In this document: positions 1 through 8,067 of the stretch, piece after piece
Layout of the letters: every line of letters begins with the position of its first letter
Numbering within the stretch: position 1 is the first letter of the stretch
DNA from: Alphaproteobacteria bacterium
GTDB taxonomy: Bacteria > Pseudomonadota > Gammaproteobacteria > JAGOUN01
NCBI GenBank assembly: GCA_021151585.1
Contig: JAGKWX010000023.1
Span: 1 to 27,017, forward strand
DNA: 27,017 nucleotides
Reading direction: 5' to 3'
Program-made: the position numbers and the translations under genes
The notes under the pieces: generated by a model
What the model saw: only the letters and a program-made list of their open reading frames with translations
Told to the model about the DNA's origin: nothing
Database searches by the model: none

Positions 1-2
1 TG

Positions 3-521
3 ACATTTGTCTCAATGATATTTTTTTTAAAAAAATATCATAAAATTAGCATAGCGCAACAAGAAAAATTCATGTTATCAATTCCTGCATTAGGAAAACT
101 TATTAAGTTGAATAATCGTATCAATTTTTGTTACACTATGTATTCCTTACTCAGCGCTGGCATTACTATTGATAAGGCATTTTATACCAGCATCCAATCT
201 ATTAACCTTCCTTATTCACAACAAGGTCTTTACTCAGCACTTAAACAATTAATATCAGGAAAAAATCTCTCTGAATCGTTAAAAAAAAGCACCCTCTTGC
301 CAGCCTCGGCTATTCAAACCCTGCAATCTGCAGAACATACCGGACAGGTAGATAATGCTTTTAAAGCATTGAGCACTAGATACTCTCAAGAACTGAGTGT
401 TTTTTCAGATAACCTTGGAAAACTCATTGAACCCTTTATCATTATCATATTAGGCAGTATTATAGGCTGTGTTGTGATTGCTATTTATTTACCCATGTTC
501 CAAATAGGCGGATTATATTAA
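3..521 (+). CDS. pilC: Type IV pilus inner-membrane platform protein PilC, 5'-truncated by window edge
   Basis: This is the C-terminal part of a GspF/PilC-family polytopic membrane protein, the inner-membrane platform on which type IV pilus ATPases act. The frame is open to the window edge, so the ATG at 15 is internal: the residues before it (TFVS) continue the hydrophobic segment. The visible part holds the second GspF domain, with the typical stretch LPALGKLIKLNNRINF-like entry, LLSAGITIDKAF, and the closing membrane helix ending in YLPMFQIGGLY, which matches the usual PilC C-terminus. The stop codon overlaps the pilD start (TAATG), implying translational coupling. A T8A7 tract inside a long palindrome lies at 15-41. 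Family assignment is secure; whether the pilus is functional cannot be judged because pilB and the first half of pilC lie outside the window. Confidence 0.9.
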   Translation, partial: TFVSMIFFLKKYHKISIAQQEKFMLSIPALGKLIKLNNRINFCYTMYSLLSAGITIDKAFYTSIQSINLPYSQQGLYSALKQLISGKNLSESLKKSTLLPASAIQTLQSAEHTGQVDNAFKALSTRYSQELSVFSDNLGKLIEPFIIIILGSIIGCVVIAIYLPMFQIGGLY

Positions 522-1261
522 TGCTAATAATTTTTATAATAACTTTATTCATGATTGGTGTTTTTACCCACTTTACCGTACTGAATTTACCTGCGTTTCT
601 CTACCGTAGATGGAATACAGAATGCCAACAATACCTAACAAGCATCAACCACCCTATTAACCCGCTTATTCAACCTTATAAAAATACACCATGGAGAACT
701 TATCTTCCTTTGTGTTATTTACCTTTATTAACATTGGATATTTTATTATTTAGCAGCTCTTTTATCATTTTATATCATTTTTCGAACGATATCGCCCGAA
801 TTAGCGCCCTAATCTTCACCTGGCTGTTACTCGCCACTAGTTATATTGATTTTGAACATCACATATTACCAGACGAAATAACATATACCGTGTTATGGCT
901 AGGTTTATTATTGAGCAAGTGGAATATATATATTGATAGCGGCATGGCAATCATGAGCAGCGTTATCGCTTATGTAGCACTGTGGCTAGCTGCACATCTG
1001 TTTACATGGTTAAGAAAAAAAGAGGGGCTCGGGCAAGGTGATATAAAACTATTTTCTGCTCTTGCTGCTTGGGTAGGTGTGTTTAATCTTCCCTTGGTCT
1101 TATTAATTGCTGCATTATCATCGATAATTTTTATCATATTACGCAAACTCTTCTGGCATAGACCCGTCAGTGCTGCGGCGGCTTTTGGCCCTTTTCTTGC
1201 ATTTGCAGCCTGGATCACTTTATTATGGGGAGATGTCATGGGCGCTCTCTTAATAAGGTAA
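521..1261 (+). CDS. pilD: Prepilin peptidase PilD (type IV leader peptidase) lacking the tetracysteine motif
   Basis: An integral membrane aspartyl protease that cleaves the leader of type IV prepilins and type II pseudopilins, and in most species also N-methylates the new N-terminus. Residues 107-118 (SYIDFEHHILPD) and 170-174 (LGQGD, the GxGD motif) carry the expected catalytic aspartates Asp110 and Asp174, and several hydrophobic segments follow. At 246 residues it is about 40 shorter than typical PilD. The N-terminal cytoplasmic loop has only two cysteines (35 and 65) and no paired CxxC motifs, and the usual YPLVE motif after that loop is not recognisable (here CYLPLLTLD). Protease function therefore looks intact, while zinc binding and possibly methylation are doubtful. 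The gene overlaps pilC by one base and precedes coaE by six bases, the common pilBCD-coaE-zapD arrangement. Confidence 0.9.
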   Translation: MLIIFIITLFMIGVFTHFTVLNLPAFLYRRWNTECQQYLTSINHPINPLIQPYKNTPWRTYLPLCYLPLLTLDILLFSSSFIILYHFSNDIARISALIFTWLLLATSYIDFEHHILPDEITYTVLWLGLLLSKWNIYIDSGMAIMSSVIAYVALWLAAHLFTWLRKKEGLGQGDIKLFSALAAWVGVFNLPLVLLIAALSSIIFIILRKLFWHRPVSAAAAFGPFLAFAAWITLLWGDVMGALLIR

Positions 1262-1267
1262 GTCTTA

Positions 1268-1870
1268 ATGAACTATTTCACCGTTGGGTTAACAGGGGGC
1301 CTGGCTTCCGGAAAAACTACGGTACTGCATATGTTCCAACAGCTCGGTATTGATATATTAAGCGCAGACTCTGCAGCACACCAACTCATTCGCCGCGGCG
1401 AATCAGCCTACTTTAGTATTATTGAGCATTTTGGTGAAAACATTATGGATAGTCACCGTGAAATTAATCGCAAAATATTGGCTAGTTTAATATTTAATTT
1501 CCCTGAAGAGAAACGCTGGCTAGAGAACCTTCTCCATCCTCTCATCAGACAATCGTTATGGCAACAACGCCAAACGCTACGTTCTGCTTATGCTGTCATA
1601 GAAATTCCATTACTGGCAGAAAATCAAGCAAGTTATACTTGGCTAGATCGTATATTGGTAGTAGATTGCGATGAAGAAACGCAACAATATCGAGCAAAAC
1701 AACGCTCAGGCCTAACTTACCAAGAATCAGGCAGCATTATGTCTCAGCAAGCATCACGCCAAACAAGGAACAATATTGCTCATGATATCATCATTAATCA
1801 TGGAGATATAAACAGACTTGAGCTTGAAGTAAAAGCGTTACATAATAAATATCTTAGATTAAGCCAATAA
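1268..1870 (+). CDS. coaE: Dephospho-CoA kinase
   Basis: Catalyses the last step of coenzyme A synthesis, phosphorylating the 3'-hydroxyl of the ribose of dephospho-CoA with ATP in the cytoplasm. The 200-residue protein opens with VGLTGGLASGKTT, a P-loop at residues 10-17, followed by the family's typical VLHMFQQLGIDILSADSAAHQL substrate region, then LHPLIR and the EIPLLAE segment. Length matches the family (about 200). The start is six bases after the pilD stop, in the same direction, and zapD follows after 16 bases, so one operon is likely. Nothing about the gene is unusual. Confidence 0.96.
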   Translation: MNYFTVGLTGGLASGKTTVLHMFQQLGIDILSADSAAHQLIRRGESAYFSIIEHFGENIMDSHREINRKILASLIFNFPEEKRWLENLLHPLIRQSLWQQRQTLRSAYAVIEIPLLAENQASYTWLDRILVVDCDEETQQYRAKQRSGLTYQESGSIMSQQASRQTRNNIAHDIIINHGDINRLELEVKALHNKYLRLSQ

Positions 1871-1886
1871 AAGCGAAGATACTCAT

Positions 1887-2639
1887 ATGCTACTTTTTGA
1901 ACACCCCTTGGATGAGCTGACGCGCTTTAGCCTGCGATTAGAATTTCTGATAAATAATTTTTACCATCATATTCATCAAGATAATTTATGGTCAGAACGA
2001 GCCTGCATCGAATCCATCGTTAATATATCCCATATTCTTGATCGCCCCGACTTAAAAAGCAAATATGCCCGGGAAATATCGGCACAAATTAATCAATTAA
2101 ATACTTTAACCAACCACCAGGGACTAGATCTTGGCGAACTAAAACATACGATTGGAACATTAAAAGTTCATTTTGATTATTTTTCTAAACCAGGAAAAAT
2201 AGGTTTAAATCTTCGCGAAAATTTTTTTCTAAATAACATTCGACAACATTTACTATACCCTGGTGGCGAAGCTGATTTTGAATTACCTGCTTATTATTGC
2301 TGGCTAAATACAGAACGTTCAGAGAAATTATCGATGCTACATAGTTGGTTCAACGAATTTAGTGACATCATAGAACCTGTTGCTTTATTACTAAAATTAA
2401 CCCGCAATAAAACACGCTCAAAAAAAGTAGTAGCTATCGGTGGCTTTTATAATGAACTGTTAGATAGCAAAAACCCGCCAAAATTGATTCAAATCTCATT
2501 AGCAGACAGCGATCACGCTTATCCAAGTATTAGCGCGGGCAAGCATCGTATTAACGTACGTTTCAATGAGGCACGACATTTAATATCAGAAGAACAAGTA
2601 ATGCGCGACATTGACTTTGAGTTAACGCTGTGTTTTTAA
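1887..2639 (+). CDS. zapD: Cell division protein ZapD (FtsZ-associated)
   Basis: ZapD (formerly YacF) cross-links FtsZ protofilaments and stabilises the Z-ring at midcell. The 250-residue product has the family's conserved opening, FEHPLDELTRFSLRLEFL, and the characteristic GGFYNELLD and ISAGKHRINVRF stretches near the C-terminus. Length is close to the E. coli protein (247). It follows coaE by 16 bases. In many gammaproteobacteria the zinc protein gene yacG comes next; here the convergent glmM begins 14 bases after the stop, so yacG is absent from this position. No terminator is visible on the + strand; transcription probably meets glmM transcription head-on. Confidence 0.95.
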   Translation: MLLFEHPLDELTRFSLRLEFLINNFYHHIHQDNLWSERACIESIVNISHILDRPDLKSKYAREISAQINQLNTLTNHQGLDLGELKHTIGTLKVHFDYFSKPGKIGLNLRENFFLNNIRQHLLYPGGEADFELPAYYCWLNTERSEKLSMLHSWFNEFSDIIEPVALLLKLTRNKTRSKKVVAIGGFYNELLDSKNPPKLIQISLADSDHAYPSISAGKHRINVRFNEARHLISEEQVMRDIDFELTLCF

Positions 2640-2653
2640 AAATTAGCCTTGAC

Positions 2654-4003
2654 TCAAGCTACATACTCTGAAATTGCAGTCAACAATTTCTCAGTCAAGT
2701 GATGCATCAAGACCTCATCATCCGCTTCAACCATGATACGTATTAATGGCTCAGTGCCTGATTTTCGCACCAAGACCCTACCTCGGTTGCCTAAAGATTT
2801 TTTTACTTCATCAATATGTTTTTGCACATGAGGATGTTGCAAAGGATCATTATCTTTATTGAATCGAATATTAACCAATTTTTGTGGGAATTTTGAAAAA
2901 CCTTGTTTCAATTCGTGCAATGATTTTCCAAAATGGTTCATCGCAGATAAAATCTGCAAGGCAGAAATAATGCCATCACCTGTAGTTGCATGATCTAAAC
3001 AAATAATATGGCCAGATTGTTCGCCGCCCAAACGCCAATTATTTTTCAATAAAATTTCCAACACATAACGATCACCAACCGCCGCACGTTCAAAAGGAAT
3101 GTTTTTTTCTTGAAACGCTTTTTCTAAACCTAAATTTGACATCAGAGTGCCAACAACGCCACCCTGAAGTTTTTCTGTATCTTCACGAAATTTAACAATC
3201 ATATAAAGCAATTCATCACCATCAAGAATTTCTCCATACTGATCAACCATTAACAAGCGATCACCATCACCATCGAGCGCAATACCTAAATCTGCTTGTT
3301 CCTCTAACACTTTTTGCTGCAGTAGCTCTGGCTTTGTTGAACCACAATTTAAATTAATGTTATAACCATTCGGCTCACAAGCAATCGCAATCACCGTCGC
3401 ACCTAATTCACGAAGCACGTTAGTCGCAATATGGTAAGTTGCACCATTCGCTGAATCAATAACGATCTTCACACCTTCAAAATTAATATGTGATGATACC
3501 GTGCTTTTGCAATACTCTATATAGCGTCCAGGAGCATCATCAATACGCATGGCCCTGCCTAATTGATCTGATTTCACCGTTTCCATAGGCTGGTCAAGCA
3601 TATCTTCAATTTTCTGCTCGATAGCATCATCCAATTTGTAGCCATTAGCAGAAAAAATTTTTATTCCATTATCTTGGTAGAGATTATGAGATGCACTTAT
3701 GACTATGCCAGCGGCTGCGCGCTGAGTTTTTGTTAAATAGGCGATCGCTGGCGTTGGCATTGGGCCCAATAAATGAATATTGACACCTGCAGCAGCCAAA
3801 CCAGCTTCTAATGCAGATTCAAACATATAGCCAGAAATACGAGTATCTTTACCTATGAGTACTTTACTGTTTGAGCCATGACTCAACACTTTTCCTATCG
3901 CCCAGCCTAACTTTAATACAAATTCAGGCGTGATTGGATGCTGACCAACTTCACCTCGTATGCCATCAGTACCAAAGTAGCGTCTTATTTTATTATTACT
4001 CAT
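2654..4003 (-). CDS. glmM: Phosphoglucosamine mutase
   Basis: Converts glucosamine-6-phosphate to glucosamine-1-phosphate, the step feeding UDP-GlcNAc for peptidoglycan and lipopolysaccharide. The 449-residue protein shows all four hallmarks of the alpha-D-phosphohexomutase family: RRYFGTDGIRG at the N-terminus, the phosphoserine loop SASHN with Ser105 as the expected phosphorylated residue, the metal site DGDGDR at 244-249, and the phosphate-binding RKSGTEPLIRI near the C-terminus. The residue after SASHN is Leu where Pro is usual. It lies downstream of ftsH with a 97-base gap. folP, the usual gene between them, is missing. After the stop a weak imperfect stem (about 2642-2660) and a short T run could end transcription, but this is not convincing. 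Confidence 0.97.
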   Translation of the reverse strand: MSNNKIRRYFGTDGIRGEVGQHPITPEFVLKLGWAIGKVLSHGSNSKVLIGKDTRISGYMFESALEAGLAAAGVNIHLLGPMPTPAIAYLTKTQRAAAGIVISASHNLYQDNGIKIFSANGYKLDDAIEQKIEDMLDQPMETVKSDQLGRAMRIDDAPGRYIEYCKSTVSSHINFEGVKIVIDSANGATYHIATNVLRELGATVIAIACEPNGYNINLNCGSTKPELLQQKVLEEQADLGIALDGDGDRLLMVDQYGEILDGDELLYMIVKFREDTEKLQGGVVGTLMSNLGLEKAFQEKNIPFERAAVGDRYVLEILLKNNWRLGGEQSGHIICLDHATTGDGIISALQILSAMNHFGKSLHELKQGFSKFPQKLVNIRFNKDNDPLQHPHVQKHIDEVKKSLGNRGRVLVRKSGTEPLIRIMVEADDEVLMHHLTEKLLTAISEYVA

Positions 4004-4100
4004 AAATCACTGATCAAATCTAGAGGAAAGTAATGCCTGCGTAACGGCCTTTCCTTTAATTAAATATGTTAAACCCCTTGCTTATCTATCTTTCTCGTGT

Positions 4101-5924
4101 CTATTTTGAAGAAGTTTCCACAGCCACACTAGAACCAGCCATAATCAAATTAATTTGCTCTTGATCAATGGTTTCATCTTTAATCAAAGCAGCGGCCATC
4201 GCATGCAATTTATCCATATGAGTTTCTAAAATTTGCTGAGCACGCTTATAATTGCGATCAATAATACGATTAACTTCTTTATCAATTTCTTCTGCAGTAT
4301 ATTCAGAGTATTCTTTAGCTGGTTTAACCATACTATTACCCAGGAAAACTTCACCACCATCATCGGCATAAGATATGGGACCCAAACTTGACAATCCCCA
4401 CTTCATTACCATACCACGAGCGATTTCAGTCGCTTTTTTGATATCATTTGAGGCGCCAGTTGTCACTTTGTCTTCACCAAAAATCAATCCTTCAGCAATA
4501 CGACCACCAAAGACGCTGGATAACTGGCTTTCTAAACGTTGTCGGCTATAGCTATAACGATCTTCGGTCGGCAAAAACATAGTTACACCTAGTGCACGAC
4601 CGCGCGGAATGATAGTCACTTTGTGCACTGGATCATGATCAGGCACACATAAACCGACAATGGCATGCCCAGCTTCATGATAAGCAGTTAAACGTTTTTC
4701 AGCTTCATTCATTACCATAGAATGGCGCTCTGCGCCCATTAATATTTTATCTTTTGCTTGTTCAAAATCTTTCATGGTCACAACAGTTTGATTTTTTCGA
4801 GCAGCAAATAGTGCCGCTTCATTGACCAAATTCGCTAAATCAGCGCCAGAAAACCCTGGAGTACCTCGCGCAATGACAGACGCATCAACATTATTATCGA
4901 CAGGCACTTTGGACATATGTACTAATAAAATCTGTGTTCGCCCATTGATATCCGGCAAACCGACAATAACCTGACGATCAAAACGACCGGGGCGCAATAA
5001 AGCAGGATCTAAGACATCGGGACGATTAGTTGCTGCAACAATAATTACACCTTCGTTACCTGAAAAGCCATCCATTTCAACTAATAACTGATTCAGAGTT
5101 TGTTCGCGCTCATCATGCCCACCGCCCAGGCCGGCACCACGGTTACGCCCTACAGCATCGATTTCATCAATAAAGATAATACATGGCGCATGTTTTTTTG
5201 CTTGCTCAAACATATCACGCACTCGTGAGGCGCCAACACCTACAAACATCTCAACAAAATCAGAACCTGAGATAGTAAAAAATGGAACTTTTGCTTCACC
5301 GGCAACCGCTTTGGCTAATAAAGTTTTTCCTGTTCCTGGAGGACCAACAAGTAAAACACCACGCGGGATTTTACCGCCAAGTTTTTGAAATTTTTGCGGC
5401 TCTTTTAAATACTCTACTAACTCTTGGACTTCTTCTTTGGCTTCTTCAACACCAGCAACATCTTTGAAAGTAATTTTAACCTGGTTTTCACCAAGTAACC
5501 GAGCTCGACTTCGTCCAAAGCCCATAGGACCACCTCGGCCGCCCATCTGTTGGCGCACAAGAAAAATCCAAATGCCGAAAAATAAAAACATTGGAAACCA
5601 AGAAATAAATAATTCAGCAAAAAAACCACGCTCTTCCGGAGGCTTGCCTACAATCTCAACATTATTTTTAGTCAACTCGCTAATCAAAGAAAAATTAACA
5701 TTTGGTACATAGGTCGAAAAAGACTCATCGCCTTTCATTTTTCCACTGATATTATTATCCGCTATAGTAACAGAACTCACATCGCCACTAGTAACTGCAG
5801 ATAAAAACTTGGAATAACTAACTTGCCTATGCGCTGACTGTTTCGGACCGAAACTATTAAAGACTGTAATAAGAATAATGGCAATCACTAGCCATAAAAA
5901 TAAATTTTTAACAGTATTATTCAC
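4101..5924 (-). CDS. ftsH: ATP-dependent zinc metalloprotease FtsH
   Basis: Membrane-anchored AAA+ protease that degrades misassembled membrane proteins and regulators such as sigma-32 and LpxC. The 607-residue protein has two N-terminal membrane helices (about 5-24 and 103-123) enclosing a periplasmic domain. The AAA module follows, with Walker A GPPGTGKT at 194-201, Walker B IIFIDEID at 249-256, the FVG pore motif near 227-229 and the second region of homology ending RPGRFDRQ. The zinc site is HEAGH at 416-420, and the third metal-ligand region is GEDKVTTGASNDI. The start is GTG, supported by AAGGA nine bases upstream and by alignment of the N-terminal helix. It is slightly shorter than the E. 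coli protein (644). It follows rlmE by 56 bases, as in E. coli. Confidence 0.98.
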   Translation of the reverse strand: MNNTVKNLFLWLVIAIILITVFNSFGPKQSAHRQVSYSKFLSAVTSGDVSSVTIADNNISGKMKGDESFSTYVPNVNFSLISELTKNNVEIVGKPPEERGFFAELFISWFPMFLFFGIWIFLVRQQMGGRGGPMGFGRSRARLLGENQVKITFKDVAGVEEAKEEVQELVEYLKEPQKFQKLGGKIPRGVLLVGPPGTGKTLLAKAVAGEAKVPFFTISGSDFVEMFVGVGASRVRDMFEQAKKHAPCIIFIDEIDAVGRNRGAGLGGGHDEREQTLNQLLVEMDGFSGNEGVIIVAATNRPDVLDPALLRPGRFDRQVIVGLPDINGRTQILLVHMSKVPVDNNVDASVIARGTPGFSGADLANLVNEAALFAARKNQTVVTMKDFEQAKDKILMGAERHSMVMNEAEKRLTAYHEAGHAIVGLCVPDHDPVHKVTIIPRGRALGVTMFLPTEDRYSYSRQRLESQLSSVFGGRIAEGLIFGEDKVTTGASNDIKKATEIARGMVMKWGLSSLGPISYADDGGEVFLGNSMVKPAKEYSEYTAEEIDKEVNRIIDRNYKRAQQILETHMDKLHAMAAALIKDETIDQEQINLIMAGSSVAVETSSK

Positions 5925-5980
5925 TTTATTTTGTCCTTCGTGCTTAGTAAAGAGATGATAGCCTGTAATCTACCCCGCGA

Positions 5981-6604
5981 TCAACCTTCAATTTTGTTTA
6001 TGCCTAAAATATACACTTCTCTTGAACGGTCGCGTGATGCATCTGGTTTATGTACAATAACCTTGTTGAACATTTTTCTCACTGCAACTAAATACTGATC
6101 AAACCCTTCACCTTGAAATACTTTGATTAACATACTACCGTTTTTAGCCAAATAATGTTGTGCAAAATCTAACACCAACTCACTCAAGTACATTGCGCGC
6201 GCTTGATCAGCACTCTTTATACCTGACATATTGGGGGCAATATCAGAAAAAACAAGATCGACGCTATTTCCTTCTAAGCGTCCTAATAATTGACTAAGCA
6301 CATGATCATTAGAAAAATCACCCTGAATAAACTCAACACCGGGCAAAGCATCCATGGGCAACAAATCGAGGGCAAACACTTTACCCTTGTCACCAACCCA
6401 TTCAATAAGCTGCTGCGACCAACTCCCAGGTGCCGCCCCTAAGTCGACGACGACATCGCCTTTACTCACAAGACGGTATTTTTCCTGTAACTCCTTGAGC
6501 TTAAATGCTGCGCGCGAACGCACTCCCTCTTTTTTTGCGAGTTTTACGTAATGATCATTATGATGTTCTTGGAGCCAACGATGGCTGCTAATACTGCGCT
6601 TCAT
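5981..6604 (-). CDS. rlmE: 23S rRNA 2'-O-methyltransferase RlmE (FtsJ/RrmJ)
   Basis: Heat-shock methyltransferase that methylates the 2'-hydroxyl of U2552 in the A-loop of 23S rRNA on the 50S subunit, using S-adenosylmethionine. The 207-residue protein has the SAM-binding motif DLGAAPGSWSQ at 54-64 and the catalytic K-D-K-E tetrad of 2'-O-methyltransferases: Lys35 (AFKL), Asp121 (FSDIAPN), Lys161 (LIKVFQG) and Glu196 (SREVYIL). Length matches E. coli (209). It heads the rlmE-ftsH-glmM unit and is divergent from yhbY, the E. coli arrangement. I see only a weak sigma-70-like candidate upstream (TTGCCA near 6644-6649 on the plus-strand numbering) and no good sigma-32 match, although the E. coli operon is heat-inducible. 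Confidence 0.96.
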   Translation of the reverse strand: MKRSISSHRWLQEHHNDHYVKLAKKEGVRSRAAFKLKELQEKYRLVSKGDVVVDLGAAPGSWSQQLIEWVGDKGKVFALDLLPMDALPGVEFIQGDFSNDHVLSQLLGRLEGNSVDLVFSDIAPNMSGIKSADQARAMYLSELVLDFAQHYLAKNGSMLIKVFQGEGFDQYLVAVRKMFNKVIVHKPDASRDRSREVYILGINKIEG

Positions 6605-6955
6605 AAGGGATATGGTCTAATTTTGGTATACTTTTCTATACTTGATGGCAATTTTTAACCCCTGCTGTTATGAGCATAAACAGGATATATCACCTTTTTG
6701 AATGTATCACTGTTATATCCCTTTGTCATTATGTTTTGGCCAGTTTGTAGGAGCAAAGTCGTAACCTCCGCTTTTAAAATTAAGAACGTAGCTAGCATGC
6801 TCAGACCATCGAGTATCACGCACAAGCAAAGCGACGCACATCCAAGCACACACCAAGCTATGATTAAATTTTTTTCAGCCGGGTATGTTAACTTTGCCTT
6901 GACATGCTGGTTTATGTGTTACACTATTGTAAAATTATTTATTAAACGAATCGCC
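6605..6955. other. 350-base gene-free divergent region between rlmE and yhbY
   Basis: The longest stretch without a convincing gene. Its last 60 bases hold the yhbY promoter. The rest holds small inverted repeats. CTGTTATG pairs with CATAAACAG at 6664-6682 with one bulge. GGATATA (6683-6689) pairs with TATATCC (6714-6720) across 24 bases. GGAG and CTCC pair at about 6750-6769. A 64-codon open frame on the minus strand (6655-6849) and the upstream extension of the yhbY frame show no family features and are probably not coding. It may be decayed sequence or carry a leader or small RNA for rlmE; I cannot decide which. Confidence 0.4.
6899..6925 (+). promoter_or_regulatory. Sigma-70 promoter for yhbY
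   Basis: A perfect -35 TTGACA (6899-6904) is followed by an extended -10, TGT then TACACT (6920-6925), with a 15-base spacer; CACTAT (6922-6927) is the alternative with 17 bases. A transcript would begin near 6932, giving a leader of about 24 bases before the yhbY ATG. That leader has no recognisable Shine-Dalgarno sequence. Confidence 0.6.
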
Positions 6956-7234
6956 ATGTCATTATCATCTTCAACAAAAAAAGCTCTTAAAGCTCAAGCC
7001 CATCACTTAAATGCCGTGATTTTAATCGGTCAAAAAGGCATTACCCCTGCTTTATTGCAAGAAATTGATATTGCGTTGGAACACCACGAACTCATGAAAA
7101 TTCGCGTGCAACAAGGCGACAAAGAGTTGCGCGAACAATTTGCTCAGGAAATCGCTACAGAACTTACTGCTGAATATATCGCGCATATTGGACGAGTGTT
7201 GGTTTTTTACCGGAAGTCAACAAAAAACAACTAG
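6956..7234 (+). CDS. yhbY: YhbY/CRS1-YhbY (CRM) domain RNA-binding protein
   Basis: A small 50S-associated RNA-binding protein of the CRM-domain family, implicated in ribosome assembly. The chosen ATG gives 92 residues that align from end to end with E. coli YhbY (97): STKKALKAQAHHLNAVILIGQKGITPALLQEIDIALEHHELMKI-type sequence includes the family's GxxG-like loop (GQKG at about 25-28) and ALEHHELMK. The frame is open upstream to 6698, but the 86 extra codons resemble no family member and span the promoter, so that start is rejected. No clear ribosome binding site precedes the ATG. The gene is divergent from rlmE and convergent with greA, as in E. coli, and is followed by a strong intrinsic terminator. 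Confidence 0.93.
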   Translation: MSLSSSTKKALKAQAHHLNAVILIGQKGITPALLQEIDIALEHHELMKIRVQQGDKELREQFAQEIATELTAEYIAHIGRVLVFYRKSTKNN

Positions 7235-7267
7235 GCATGCAATCACATTCATTAGTCATAGGCTAAA

Positions 7268-7334
7268 CTAGATTCAGCAGTTTCAACCTGACACAAGGTT
7301 TGCGCAGTGAATCTAGGCTTGTTTTTTTATTTTT
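7268..7334 (+). terminator. Intrinsic terminator after yhbY
   Basis: CTAGATTCA (7268-7276) pairs perfectly with TGAATCTAG (7308-7316), and within the arm AACCT pairs with AGGTT around a six-base loop. The stem is followed by GCTTG and a run of seven T, then more T. It is oriented to stop yhbY transcripts; the opposite side has no T run, so it would not serve greA. Confidence 0.75.
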
Positions 7335-7355
7335 TAAACAATGTGCGCAACAGGC

Positions 7356-7835
7356 TTAGATATATTGAACGCCTAGAAGCTCATACTCGGTCACGCCACT
7401 TGGCGTACTCACTTCAACAACATCACCCTCTTCTTTGCCAATCATTGCTTTAGCGATAGGGGTATTATAAGAGATTTTATTAACCTTAAAATCTGCTTCA
7501 TCATCACCAACAATATGGTAAGTGACTTGCACATCATTATTTAAATTAAGTAATGTGACGGTTGAGCCAAAGATAACTTTACCATTATTTTCCAAAACGG
7601 TGACATCAATAATTTGAGCATTAGATAATTTAATTTCTAATTCTTTTATACGCCCTTCAGCAAAACTTTGCTGCTCTTTAGCCGCATGATATTCAGCATT
7701 TTCCTTTAAATCACCGTGGGCGCGCGCGGTAGATATCGCCTGAATAATTTGTGGCCTGATGTTGAATTTCAAATCATGCAACTCTTGTTCTAGTAATTTG
7801 GCGCCATGCGCTGTCATGGGGACTTTAGTTGACAT
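7356..7835 (-). CDS. greA: Transcription elongation factor GreA
   Basis: GreA enters the RNA polymerase secondary channel and stimulates cleavage of backtracked RNA. The 159-residue protein has the N-terminal coiled coil with the acidic tip Asp42/Glu45 in HGDLKENAEYHAAKEQ, and the C-terminal FKBP-like domain with GDDEADF and IGKEEGD. Length equals the E. coli protein (158). The ATG at 7835 is chosen because GGAG lies seven bases upstream; an ATG at 7847 overlaps that site and one at 7838 sits too close. The downstream neighbour yhbY is convergent. The region before the gene (7836-8067) separates it from dnaJ and presumably holds its promoter, but no convincing -35/-10 pair stands out. Confidence 0.96.
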   Translation of the reverse strand: MSTKVPMTAHGAKLLEQELHDLKFNIRPQIIQAISTARAHGDLKENAEYHAAKEQQSFAEGRIKELEIKLSNAQIIDVTVLENNGKVIFGSTVTLLNLNNDVQVTYHIVGDDEADFKVNKISYNTPIAKAMIGKEEGDVVEVSTPSGVTEYELLGVQYI

Positions 7836-8067
7836 CATTCTCTCCATTACAAAAAAGACTGTACCACGCTAGCGAAGCCTGACACCGAATCTTATAGTTT
7901 TCTAATTTAACACTTACTGTATTTTGAATAACGAGATTTTTATTTAAAGTTAACATCAAAATTTCGCAGACTGAGCACTAGGCTTTGGTGGCATAACATC
8001 ATTATCAATAGTAATGCAAACCACAAGCTAAAAAGTTTAATTTATGTCAACAAATAAACATCATCAA

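Noticed and set aside
6605..6655. Possible sigma-32 promoter for rlmE-ftsH
   Set aside because: A GACCATAT -10-like sequence is present on the minus strand, but no CTTGAAA-like -35 lies at the proper distance.
6655..6849. 64-codon minus-strand open frame between rlmE and yhbY
   Set aside because: No ribosome binding site, no family resemblance, and Cys/Leu-rich composition typical of random frames; treated as non-coding.
6698..6955. Long upstream extension of the yhbY frame
   Set aside because: The extra 86 codons resemble no YhbY protein and run across the TTGACA promoter; the ATG at 6956 gives a normal-length protein.
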